IMG/VR virus record: IMGVR_UViG_3300042868_002993
Coordinates: 1 to 40,839 of that record
From: a virus
Strand: one strand, 5' to 3'
Length of the DNA stretch: 40,839 nt
Below the pieces are notes generated by a model. It was not told the DNA's origin. It worked only from the letters and a program-made list of their open reading frames with translations, and did no database searches. Each line of letters begins with the position of its first letter. The stretch's first letter is position 1. Both the position numbers and the translations under genes were made by a program. Shown here piece by piece: positions 29,417 to 38,700 of this stretch.

Positions 29417-29539
29417 TTACTTTTCTCCGAGAGTAGTTGGATTGTTAACCTCAGGGGCAGGGATGCCATACGGGTCAATAGTTCCAAACTTGCCATCTGC
29501 ATTAACGGTGTTAGTTCCGCATCCACATACTGCACACAT
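29417..29539 (-). CDS. 40-residue Cys-rich microprotein
   Basis: MCAVCGCGTNTVNADGKFGT...: CxxCxC at the N-terminus, then a Pro/Asn-rich tail. It starts two bases after the stop of the proteasome-like gene. Such CxxCxC microproteins between small capsid-region genes are seen in other aquatic phages. Probably metal-binding. Confidence 0.6.
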   Translation of the reverse strand: MCAVCGCGTNTVNADGKFGTIDPYGIPAPEVNNPTTLGEK

Positions 29540-29541
29540 AA

Positions 29542-30240
29542 TTACATACCCTTTTTCTTAAGCATTGCCATGCCCTTTTTCATTTCTTTAGCCTTTGCGC
29601 CTTTTGATTCAGCCTTCTCAGCCATTGCATAAGCCTTCTTCTTCATTGCTGGTGATACTTTCTTTTTCATTGTAGCCATTGTGTTTCCCCTTTGTGTGAT
29701 TACTTTTATATCTCCACCGACACTTATGTTGTAGTCAGCAGAAATCTTAATTGCTCTACGAGCAGCAAACTCTGCTGCCTTCATAGAGTTCTTACTAAAG
29801 CCAGTGGCTAGTGCACCAAGGGCTAGGCTTCCTCCGCTACCAACTGCGTATAAGCCACGGTCATCTCGTGACCAAAGATAATCCTGGTCTACTTCATAAA
29901 TGATTCCGTTTAAACAGATAAGAGCATCAAAACCAGAATCTGGATTCTTGACTGTATCTGGCTCGTATCCATTATCTTTCATAGTTTCACGCAGAGAGGG
30001 TAAGACTTTGGTCTGCATAAATACATCTACTGATATTGATTTAATAACCTTAGGTGGTGTCCAAAGAAAGTTTGCTATGTTGCCAGCAATGGCATCGCCT
30101 GAGAAGGCAAATACATAGTCACCCTTTTTAATAACTTTATCCATACCTTTTGCATAGTACGGTTTGTCATCATAGGTAGTCATGGAATCTGCTGCTATTA
30201 CTGCCCAGCCTTTTCCCTGAATACCTACGATGGCAGTCAT
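29542..30240 (-). CDS. Proteasome-like Ntn hydrolase with Lys-rich C-terminal extension
   Basis: A 232-residue protein. Residues 1-187 match the proteasome beta-subunit/HslV fold: T2 would be the N-terminal nucleophile after Met removal; D18 in VIAADS corresponds to Asp17, and K35 in MDKVIKK to Lys33, with one residue of insertion. YVFAFSGDAIAG and FAARRAIKISADYN are typical later segments. Located just after the capsid genes where a maturation protease often sits, so capsid processing is a good guess. Residues 188-232 are a separate Lys-rich segment, with its own AAAGGGG and ATG at 29681, possibly an internal start. Confidence 0.8.
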   Translation of the reverse strand: MTAIVGIQGKGWAVIAADSMTTYDDKPYYAKGMDKVIKKGDYVFAFSGDAIAGNIANFLWTPPKVIKSISVDVFMQTKVLPSLRETMKDNGYEPDTVKNPDSGFDALICLNGIIYEVDQDYLWSRDDRGLYAVGSGGSLALGALATGFSKNSMKAAEFAARRAIKISADYNISVGGDIKVITQRGNTMATMKKKVSPAMKKKAYAMAEKAESKGAKAKEMKKGMAMLKKKGM

Positions 30241-30242
30241 GT

Positions 30243-30680
30243 TTACCCCTTAAAACTATTGGTGTTTGCATCGTAGGCTTTGCCTACTTTATTTGAATCA
30301 TCTATTGCTTTTTGCACCTGCCTAGTAGAAGTTCCTGCTGGTTGGATTCCCTGATTACGAGCATCCTTGTAAAGGTTTAATTCTTTATCCCATTTTTTCT
30401 GAGACATACCTTTGTTACTTGCAGCATCTCCTGTAGATAGTTGGAGAGTACGAGCCTTACATCCAAAGCATGAGCAAAATTCTGAATCAGTATGGTCTGG
30501 GTTTTCTTCTGTTAATCCCCAGTCTGACCATGGTTCTGGTGAGGTGGCATTGCACTCTGTGCAGCCAAACAACTTAACCTTAAAAATCATTTGTCCGTCT
30601 ACTAAATCGTATCCGTCTTTTACTACTTTACCAATATGTCCTTTAACTGAACAATTATACTTCTGTAATGTATTCCCCAT
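30243..30680 (-). CDS. Cys-rich structural-region protein
   Basis: A 145-residue protein with CTEC (about 39-42) and CSCFGC (about 69-74), a probable zinc site, then a basic helical C-terminal half (KKWDKELNLYKDARNQG). Overlaps the upstream gene by 26 bases and precedes the hydrolase gene. Unknown virion or assembly role. Confidence 0.65.
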   Translation of the reverse strand: MGNTLQKYNCSVKGHIGKVVKDGYDLVDGQMIFKVKLFGCTECNATSPEPWSDWGLTEENPDHTDSEFCSCFGCKARTLQLSTGDAASNKGMSQKKWDKELNLYKDARNQGIQPAGTSTRQVQKAIDDSNKVGKAYDANTNSFKG

Positions 30681-30927
30681 AATTGCCCCCGATGCTTGCG
30701 TTTGTTAAACGATTCTTAGTTGCCTCGTCAATAATATATTCATGTCCACCTAAGTAGACTTCTGTTGCTGTGGCAATTTCAGTTTGTGCGGGGTAGCGAT
30801 AAGAAGAATACATACCATTTATCATCATTACTGTTACGCCACGAGCAATGGAATAACGCTCAAGGAGTCTGTGCCAGCCCATAGGTGTTTCTTCAACACT
30901 GGGTGTTACAAATTTATACTCTGCCAC
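30655..30927 (-). CDS. Small protein directly after the capsid gene
   Basis: A 90-residue protein (KFVTPSVEETPMGWHRLLERYSIARGVTV) with a compact alpha/beta look, ending NYGEYITEV. The position after the capsid suggests a capsid decoration, head-completion or stopper protein. No family identified. Confidence 0.65.
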   Translation of the reverse strand: MAEYKFVTPSVEETPMGWHRLLERYSIARGVTVMMINGMYSSYRYPAQTEIATATEVYLGGHEYIIDEATKNRLTNASIGGNYGEYITEV

Positions 30928-30988
30928 TGTTCCTCCTTATTGGTGTAGAGAGAGGGCAAGCGAACCTGCCCCCTCAACTACAATTACT

Positions 30989-32158
30989 TTATGCAGAGAT
31001 GGATGAACCATTTTCAATGCGGTAAAGTGCTGCTTCACGGTAAAGTGAGAAGCCAAGTACGCCGTACCAACCGATTGGTCGGAAACGAAGTAACTTGTCT
31101 GTAACTGGACCGATAACAACATTTGGTTCTTGAGCAACAGCCTCAGCAAGTGCTTGCTTACCAGCAACAATTGTGCGGTAAACAGCAGTTACTGGAGTAA
31201 CTGTTACTGTCGCTCCAACTGTGACCGCAGCAGTGTTTGCTGTGTCTACAGTAATTGTTGTTGTTGAACCTGATGTAGACAAAGATACAATCTTTGCACC
31301 AGATGCAATACCTGTTGCTGCAATCTTATCTCCTGCTTCTGCAGTAGTAGCGATTACAGATGAAGAAGCCACACCGATTGTAAGTCCTGCTGATGTTCCA
31401 GCAACAGTTACTGTTGTTGTAGCAAGGGCAGAAGCATCTGCGCCATCTACGCCACGATACATACGAGGTGTCTCAACAAAGAAAGCGCCTTCGTAGGTTC
31501 CGATTGAGCCAGCCCAGAAGTTGCCTGTGCCAGTCTCTGCGTACTTGTGCATGTCGTTCCATCCACCAACGCCAGTTTCTGCACGAAGGTCGTGTGAAAC
31601 TTCTGGGTGGATACCTGTCCAGTAAAGAGAACCTTCACGAGGAACAGCCTTGTTTGAACGAAGTTTAGCCACAGCACGGCGGATGTTAGCAGCAGTGATT
31701 GTGTCAGATGCTGTAACTGTCGCTGTTGATGTGCGTGTTCCACCATAGATAACATTTGTTCCTTGGCGGAGAGTATTCATGGCTAGTCTGTCTAGTGAGT
31801 CAGCCATGTTGTAAGCGATGATGTCTGCTACTGCAGGGTCAACATCGGATAGTGAGAACAGTTGCAACTTGCGTGTTACAAGTGATGCATTTCCGTACTC
31901 GTTAAGTGTTACAGAAACTGTTGTTACATCTGACAGTGCTACTGCATCTGGGTCAGTTGTTTCTGAGAGTGTTGATGTTGCTGGTGCCAAGTCGTTGTAA
32001 ATTGAGAATACAACACTTGAACCTGGCATTGCCTGTTGAGCAGGGCGCTTGTCGGCTACTGAACGAATCAGTGGCTGTGAACGAAGCGCAAACTCTACAT
32101 AGCGGTCATACGCTGTTTTGATTAAGCCAGCGAGTGCTGACGAATCTGTGTATGCCAT
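30989..32158 (-). CDS. Major capsid protein, N4gp56-like
   Basis: A 389-residue capsid protein. SETTDPDAVALSDVTTVSVTLNEYGN (about 64-90), the TGTNVIYGG region and IHPEVSHDLRAETG...IGTYEGAFFVETPR match the N4gp56-family HK97-fold capsid proteins as I recall them. AGGAGGTG, the strongest ribosome-binding site in the window, fits high output. Residues about 243-323 are a Thr/Val/Ala-rich beta insert just before TAVYRTIVAGKQALAEA that looks like a surface decoration module. Confidence 0.87.
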   Translation of the reverse strand: MAYTDSSALAGLIKTAYDRYVEFALRSQPLIRSVADKRPAQQAMPGSSVVFSIYNDLAPATSTLSETTDPDAVALSDVTTVSVTLNEYGNASLVTRKLQLFSLSDVDPAVADIIAYNMADSLDRLAMNTLRQGTNVIYGGTRTSTATVTASDTITAANIRRAVAKLRSNKAVPREGSLYWTGIHPEVSHDLRAETGVGGWNDMHKYAETGTGNFWAGSIGTYEGAFFVETPRMYRGVDGADASALATTTVTVAGTSAGLTIGVASSSVIATTAEAGDKIAATGIASGAKIVSLSTSGSTTTITVDTANTAAVTVGATVTVTPVTAVYRTIVAGKQALAEAVAQEPNVVIGPVTDKLLRFRPIGWYGVLGFSLYREAALYRIENGSSISA

Positions 32159-32191
32159 GTGGGTTCACCTCCTGGTGATTGGTAGTTTGAG

Positions 32192-32659
32192 TTATTGAAC
32201 TGAAACACCGAGTAATGCACTGAGTTCTGCAGCACTTTTAGCATTAAGAATCTTTGACATTGAATCTTCATCCACTCCTGGAGGAGTACCTGTTGATACA
32301 ACATCGTTAATTCTTTTTTGTGCTTGTAGTGCTGGGTTGTTTGATGCTTGGCTTTCGCCTTCTTTGGCATCTTGGTTAACACCAAATACATCGCCGTATT
32401 CATTAAGCCAGTTGTTAACTGCTTCTTCCGAAGCATCTAAGTCCTGGGGTATAAACGCTGCGACCTTTGGGTTAATACCTTTTGAAGTCAACACATCCTT
32501 TACGGTGCGTTGACGAGTCTGATTCTTTAGAGTTGTTGCTTCTACTTCAAGTTCTTTCAAACGCTTTTCTAGCGTTTTATTTACCCTGCGTAATTGCTTG
32601 ACAACATCCTGAGGCTCAAAGTCCTCATCTAAATCGTCATCGTCATAATTGGTAGCCAT
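32192..32659 (-). CDS. Scaffolding-type protein
   Basis: A 155-residue acidic protein with a poly-Asp/Glu start (DDDDLDEDFE), a coiled coil (VVKQLRRVNKTLEKRLKELE) and a helical C-terminus (SKILNAKSAAELSALLG), immediately before the capsid gene. This is the usual form and place of a capsid assembly scaffold. Confidence 0.8.
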   Translation of the reverse strand: MATNYDDDDLDEDFEPQDVVKQLRRVNKTLEKRLKELEVEATTLKNQTRQRTVKDVLTSKGINPKVAAFIPQDLDASEEAVNNWLNEYGDVFGVNQDAKEGESQASNNPALQAQKRINDVVSTGTPPGVDEDSMSKILNAKSAAELSALLGVSVQ

Positions 32660-32782
32660 CTACCTATCTCCCTTGTTAGTTGTTGTATTCGCAATCCACA
32701 TCACGGTTCGGGGAAACCATAATGGCTATTGCTACCAGTCTTGTTACGCTCATCTGGGCTGGTGGGTCTGATGAGGATTCTA

Positions 32783-34018
32783 TTATATGTTGCTTTGTGT
32801 CTTAAGCGATGCGCTTGAAATACCACTTTGTCCAGCAAAGCGAGCCTGCTCACGCAGTGCTCTGCGCTGTGACTCAAGCATCTGTTGTTGGTCACCACCA
32901 AGGGTTGATGCTACGGCTTGAAGTTCATTGTAACCCTTATCGCTTTCAATACTGGCAAGACCGCTTTGAATATTAGCCAAGAGCCTAGCCTTACCAAAAG
33001 ATTCTTTAAGTGAGTTAAGGTCAGAGGTGCCAGATACATTGATGTAACTTTCAGCAGCAGCCTTGTCCAAGTCAAACTTGTACATCTCTGCAGCAGCACC
33101 AATCTCAGAAGCACGAATCTGCTTCTTAACAATATCCATACCCAACTTAGGGTCAAGAAGATATGAGATAGCGCCTGTAATGTCTACGCCGTAGTACTCG
33201 TTAAGGGATGCAAGAACATCTGTGTTTTTCTTTACCTTGTCAGATGCTATAGCCACACGCTGTTCGTATTCTGCAACAGATACTTGATTAGCAATAACTG
33301 TTCCAAGTTTTTCTGTAGTTCCAAAAATCTTATCATCCAAACCATAAGCCTTAAGGATACTAGTCATGCCTTTTTCCATAGAAATATATGTGGCTTCATT
33401 AATTGCACGACCAGCCTTAGAAAGAGCAGCCATACCAGGAAAGCGTGCTTTATATTCATCTGTTCCTACAAGGTTAATTTTAATTTGAGATGCAGATAAA
33501 TCTTGTTTAATGTAACCATCAATAACATCTGCCAAACTACCAAGTCCTGCTAGTTGCAGATTAGCCCTAAAATCTTCTAGCGCAGTAGTAACCGCAGCAC
33601 GGTTAGTAATTTGTGCAGTAGAGGGTCCAGTTGAAACATTAGATACAGATGAACCATCTTTCCCAATTGGTCCTACATATCCTGCTGGTTTAGTGCCCTG
33701 CAATCCTCCAGTAAATTCCCAAAGAGATATACCTTGTTTTGCTGCAGTTGCTTCATTGATTGCTTGACCAACTGATACCCCAGTTAATCCTTTAGCCCTA
33801 GCATCAGCCATTACTTTAGAGTATTCTGCTGCGGTTAAATCTCTGGCTGGGTTATATGAGTCACCATACTTATTCATTGTGGCTTCTACGCCACCACGCT
33901 GTTTTAAATATTCTTGTGGTGTTATACCTTGGGAACTAGCATTGGCTGTAATAACACTTTTATTAGTGGCTGATAGTTTGTTAAAATCAGTAATAAAATT
34001 ATCTGCAATGTCTGCCAT
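32783..34018 (-). CDS. Putative internal virion protein (411 residues)
   Basis: Mostly helical, no membrane segments. A first segment (AEYSKVMADARAKGLTGVSV) is followed by a long helical body with LDPKLGMDIVKKQIRASEIG, ending RRALREQARFAGQSG. It shares helical, Asn/Gln/Ala-rich style with the next two genes. Placed between the giant polyvalent gene and the scaffold, where short-tailed phages encode internal ejection proteins. Function inferred. Confidence 0.6.
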   Translation of the reverse strand: MADIADNFITDFNKLSATNKSVITANASSQGITPQEYLKQRGGVEATMNKYGDSYNPARDLTAAEYSKVMADARAKGLTGVSVGQAINEATAAKQGISLWEFTGGLQGTKPAGYVGPIGKDGSSVSNVSTGPSTAQITNRAAVTTALEDFRANLQLAGLGSLADVIDGYIKQDLSASQIKINLVGTDEYKARFPGMAALSKAGRAINEATYISMEKGMTSILKAYGLDDKIFGTTEKLGTVIANQVSVAEYEQRVAIASDKVKKNTDVLASLNEYYGVDITGAISYLLDPKLGMDIVKKQIRASEIGAAAEMYKFDLDKAAAESYINVSGTSDLNSLKESFGKARLLANIQSGLASIESDKGYNELQAVASTLGGDQQQMLESQRRALREQARFAGQSGISSASLKTQSNI

Positions 34019-35448
34019 TATCCTATGAATCCAAACTGCTTCATTAAATCAAGCGCTGTATTTGAGTATGTTTCTTTAGCGTTCTTTGTGTATTGCCAGA
34101 GAGGGTCAGATTTAACTTGCTTGTTAAACTCAGCAAAGGTACGAGCATTGCCTGTAGTTGGGTCTACAACCTTAGCCATAAGGTCTTTCCAAGTAAGATT
34201 GGTTGAGTCAACCTCAAGTAATGTAGCCATCTGATTACGATAACTATTTGTTACCTCATATAATGAACGACCTTCTTTGATAGAAGAAGCAAATGGCTTA
34301 TACAAATCCATAGCCTGAGCCTTCATCTCGTTAAGATAATACTGTTGGTCACGACCATCTGTTGGGTCCAGGAGTGAACGCTGGATTGTATTAAGATAGT
34401 TGTTGTCAATAGTAATGCCGTAATTAAGAGCCTGCTTCTTAATGTTATCTACTGCTGAACCAATAGTTCCACCGCCAGTAAATAACAACTGAGCGTTGTC
34501 TCCTAGGTGTTGAAGAATTTGAACATCGTTCCAACCATTTTTAATTGCATCCATTGCAATACCTTGAATAGTTTTGTTGTTATCAATTACTTTGCCAGTT
34601 ACTGGGTCTATCTGTTGTGCACGGATGCCTAGTTTCTCAAGACTTGCAGCCACATTTGCTGTATTAAAATTTAACTTTTCTGCAAAGACTGCAGCATTGC
34701 GTGGGTCATTTGTCTCAATAAAGAAAGAGCGTAGGCTAGGTAGTGTGTCTTGCCACCAAGTGGTTTGCTTAAGAGCCTCTGTAAAAGTAGCCTCTGTCCA
34801 GTTTTCTTTTTTGGCAGTTGTAAACAACTTGTCAATTTGAGCCTTGTATTCCTTAGGCAATGTTTTAAATGTAGCCTCAAGGTAACCAACCCAAGCAGTT
34901 TTAATTTTGTCTGCTTCTGGAGTTTTTGAAACAACACCAGAACCACTAGGCTTAGTTGTTGTGCCAGATGTTGTGACAGTTGGCTTACTAGTTGTTACTT
35001 TTGGTGTAACAGTAGAACCGCTTGCGTATGCGGGAGTACCTGGTACTAAACTTTCACCCATTGGTCCATAACGAAGTTCAGCATTTCCTTCTGATGAAAC
35101 AAAAGGATTTTTTCCATCGTATGTTTCAAGGGCTGTTTTAGCCTTTAATACTTCTGCTGGTGTTCCATAATCTTCTGCACGCTGTAATGCTTCTTGAAGT
35201 TTTGCACGCTCTTTAGCGGTTTTTTCATTAGCAATAGTTGAGCGCTCAGCCTTGTCAATTTTTTCTAAATCTTCAATACGCTTTTCAGCATTTTTCTTTG
35301 CAACAAGCGCTTTTTTGTATTCAGTTGAACCAACCTTGGCTCGTGCTAATGCTTTTTTAATTTGCTCCAAGCCAATATATTCTTGGCGTAATTTTTCAGC
35401 AGCAGTAGGTGTATCTGGGCGATTGTAACGGGTAGTTGTTTCAGCCAT
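34018..35448 (-). CDS. Putative internal virion protein (476 residues)
   Basis: The first 100 residues form a Lys/Glu/Ala-rich coiled coil (LEQIKKALARAKVGSTEYKK). A Thr/Ser/Pro/Val-rich linker (about 140-175) joins it to a helical C-terminal domain. It overlaps one base with genes on both sides, so the set is translated as a unit. Candidate core or ejection protein. Confidence 0.6.
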   Translation of the reverse strand: MAETTTRYNRPDTPTAAEKLRQEYIGLEQIKKALARAKVGSTEYKKALVAKKNAEKRIEDLEKIDKAERSTIANEKTAKERAKLQEALQRAEDYGTPAEVLKAKTALETYDGKNPFVSSEGNAELRYGPMGESLVPGTPAYASGSTVTPKVTTSKPTVTTSGTTTKPSGSGVVSKTPEADKIKTAWVGYLEATFKTLPKEYKAQIDKLFTTAKKENWTEATFTEALKQTTWWQDTLPSLRSFFIETNDPRNAAVFAEKLNFNTANVAASLEKLGIRAQQIDPVTGKVIDNNKTIQGIAMDAIKNGWNDVQILQHLGDNAQLLFTGGGTIGSAVDNIKKQALNYGITIDNNYLNTIQRSLLDPTDGRDQQYYLNEMKAQAMDLYKPFASSIKEGRSLYEVTNSYRNQMATLLEVDSTNLTWKDLMAKVVDPTTGNARTFAEFNKQVKSDPLWQYTKNAKETYSNTALDLMKQFGFIG

Positions 35449-35795
35449 TACTTTCTCGCCTTCTGTACATCAGCCTGAATAGCGTTATAGATAGCATCTA
35501 AATAGCGATTCTCTTGACGAGCCTCAAATTCAGGTGTGCTTTGAAGAAATGACATTACAGCCTGTTGGCGACCAGGTGCACCTGTATCTTGAGACTGACT
35601 GAGGTAAATGTTAAGAGCCTTTTTGTAATCAACACCTACACCAGAGCGACCAAACATCTGTGTAAACAAAGACTGAACATCTGCTTCGGCATCTTGTCGT
35701 GTAACAACAGGACCTTTTGCATTGCCAGAGTTGTTAGCCTGTGCAGTTTTAATTGCATCTGCAAGTTGCTCAGCAACAGTTTTCTTTTCAGTCAT
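35448..35795 (-). CDS. Small helical virion-associated protein
   Basis: A 115-residue helical protein (KKTVAEQLADAIKTAQANNS; LFTQMFGRSGVGVDYKKALN; YLDAIYNAIQADVQKARK). It overlaps the polyvalent and 476-residue genes by one base each. Likely part of the same internal-protein cluster. Confidence 0.6.
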   Translation of the reverse strand: MTEKKTVAEQLADAIKTAQANNSGNAKGPVVTRQDAEADVQSLFTQMFGRSGVGVDYKKALNIYLSQSQDTGAPGRQQAVMSFLQSTPEFEARQENRYLDAIYNAIQADVQKARK

Positions 35796-38700
35796 TAGAT
35801 TACCACCGTATCATTTGAAAAATAGCGATTGATGAATTGCTCAAACTCAGGGCTTCCTGCGATTAAGTTGGTTCTAAACATATCAAATGCTGCAGCAACA
35901 TCTGCGTTTGAATTGGCATCTATACTGCGTGAACCGCCTGCTGCATCTCTTTGTTTAAGGATTTCTGCAATTTGACTTCGTGCTTCTAGGTAAAGAGCCA
36001 TACTCTTTACTACTGCACGGTCACCATTTTGAGCCATCCATTTTTTATCTTTAAGTGCTTTTTCAAGAACATCAACACGGCGTGCATACTTAGCACGGTC
36101 AGGGGATACATACTCAGAATACCAGTCAAGATTATCTCCTGCCTTCTGTTGAATCCATATTGACTTAGCCTGCTTAACAATATCCATTTCAGGGTCACTG
36201 TCATCGGCTATTCCGTTTTGAATCTTGTAAGCATTGATTGCTTGTTCTAGTTGCTGATATTCAGCCCAACCACGCTTGATGTTTGCTTCACGAAGCAACT
36301 CACCTGGAGTACGGTTTTGACGGTATGTGCTACCGCCACCTGGGGTGGCACCTTTGTTGTATTGCCATTGATATGCAGCCTGGCTAAATGTGTAGGCGTT
36401 GTCGCCATCGTCAGCCAAGAAGCCCATCAACTCAGGGTTACCTTTACCCTCAGCGTATGCCATAAGGTCACTGTGCTTGCGTAGGTTGCGTACTGTTTGG
36501 ATGCTAGGTTCTAGCCCTCCTTCGTTCTTAGATAGGCTCACAGTGGCTTCAAAGAAGTCTGGATACTGCTCTAGGAACTTAGCCTCAGCCATGCCGTATA
36601 CACGCTCACCAGTTGTTGGGTCACGGTAGTCAGCATATTGAGTCTGGTATTGACGGAAAGTTTGAGCGTAGAAATCAACCTCAGGTGCAATAGCAAATGG
36701 CGCTGAGATAGATGTCAGAGCACGAAGGAAGAAGAACTTGTTTGTCTTATCCTTAATCTCTGTCGGAGTTGGAGCATCTGTACGCTTGCCTTGGTTATAG
36801 AGATAAGTCTCATAACGAAGCATCTGGTTATATGAACGAACATAAAGTTCATCCTGTCGCCATACTGTAGCAAGACGGCGTATAGCCGATGGAGTAAAAA
36901 TATCAACTGCATTTTGTGGAGAGCCTACTGGGAAGAAAGGCTTAAAAGCATCTTCTAATTCAGGGCGTTGCGAAAGAATTAAATATGCAGGCAAAGTGGC
37001 GTATGGACCAAAACCTGGGTTACCTGGTTGACCTTGTGTAATTACATCAAGGCTTTGTAGTGGGATGCTTATGCTCTTAAATGAGTTTTCAACTACTGGT
37101 TTCCATGATGATGGCAATGCATTGATAAATGATTGCGGTACATTAACAACAAGGCTTGCACCTTGGCTTCCTTGTAACTGCTCAGCACTTGTAAGACGGT
37201 TACCATCACGGTCAACAATCATCTGACTATTAACAACTTGTGCAATAGTGCGTGCTGCTGTTGCAACTAACTGTGGATTATCCATAGCCATACCGCCCCA
37301 GCGCTTAATAGTATTCTCATAGGCTGCGTAGAACGGGAATAGTAATTTTACTGAACGGCTAGATGATGCACCAGTACGGCGAACAATAGTGAACAATGTA
37401 CGCTCAACTTCTTGGCGTGCTGTTTCACGAGCATTAGATACTGCACGGTTAATCTCATCTGGAGTTAAACGGTCAACACCTTTAGCATCTGCCATAGCAG
37501 CAATGTTTAAACGAAGTTCTTTTTCGTATACCATTGTAACCATAGGATGACGAGCAAATGTATCTTCTGGCATTGAGCCAAGGAAACGCATAACACGGCG
37601 GTTAATAGTATCAATAATACGCTCTTGGTCTTTGTATTCCTTTGATGAAGTAACTAACATACCGTTGAGTGGCTTCAAGTTTTCAGGATTCTTACCAAAG
37701 CGTTCTACAAGGAACTGTTGTACTTCTCCACCAGAAAGTGGTTTGCCAGTTTCTTTAGCAGCGCTAAGCATAAGTGCTGTTTCATTATCTGGAATATAAG
37801 AAGCAACTGCTTGACGAGTCTCGTGCAACTTAGCCATAAGATGTTCGTCTAATTCGCCACCTTTTAACTTAGTAACACCTTTGCCAGCACCTACAAGTGT
37901 GTAGGCTTCTGTTGCATACATTGCACCTTTGCTTGTACGGAACCAATTAAGGATTTTTTCATTATCCTCACCGTCAAGAATCCTACGAACTACTGGGTCC
38001 ATAATGCCTGACTCAGGGTCACGGAAGTGCATATTCAAAATGTTTGCCCAACCCTCAAAGTACTTAGGGTCTGCAGGGTCAATAGTGCGAACTGAGCGTG
38101 AACCAATACCTGCCATAAACGCCATCTCTTGTGAAGATACTAATGCGTTCCATGTGCTTTCAGCAGATGTGCGACCAAGGAACCATGATGCTTCTTCAAA
38201 AGCCCTAGGCAATGTGTAGTTAATACCGTTTGCTTCATAGTTAAAAGTTCCATAACCTGTACGCTGTTTGACTGCAGTTGATTCTGCACGGTCAATAACA
38301 GCACCTAAGCGTGAGAACAAATCATCTAAGTGAGCATGAGATTGTGCATAGTCACGAGCAAGATTAGCAGCAGCATCTTCAACGCCATTGTTAATCATTG
38401 CGTTAACTGAATCTTCTGTGTAATAAGGAGAGACTGCGTAGTCTTTCTTTTGTAAACGAGCCTGCTTACCAGCCATGCGTTTTGCAGCACGGCGTGATTG
38501 AGGCGTATTAAGGCGTGGTTCAAGACCGACAGTGGCATCCATATCCCAGACTTGTGCTTCTTTTTCCATCCTGGATTTAATGTATGCATTTACCTCAGCA
38601 GTACGACCCTTTTCTCCAATAGATTCTGGAAGGGCAATATGTGAAAGACCGCCAGCACGCTTGTCATCAGCGACAACAGCACGACCATATCCGTTTTCAC

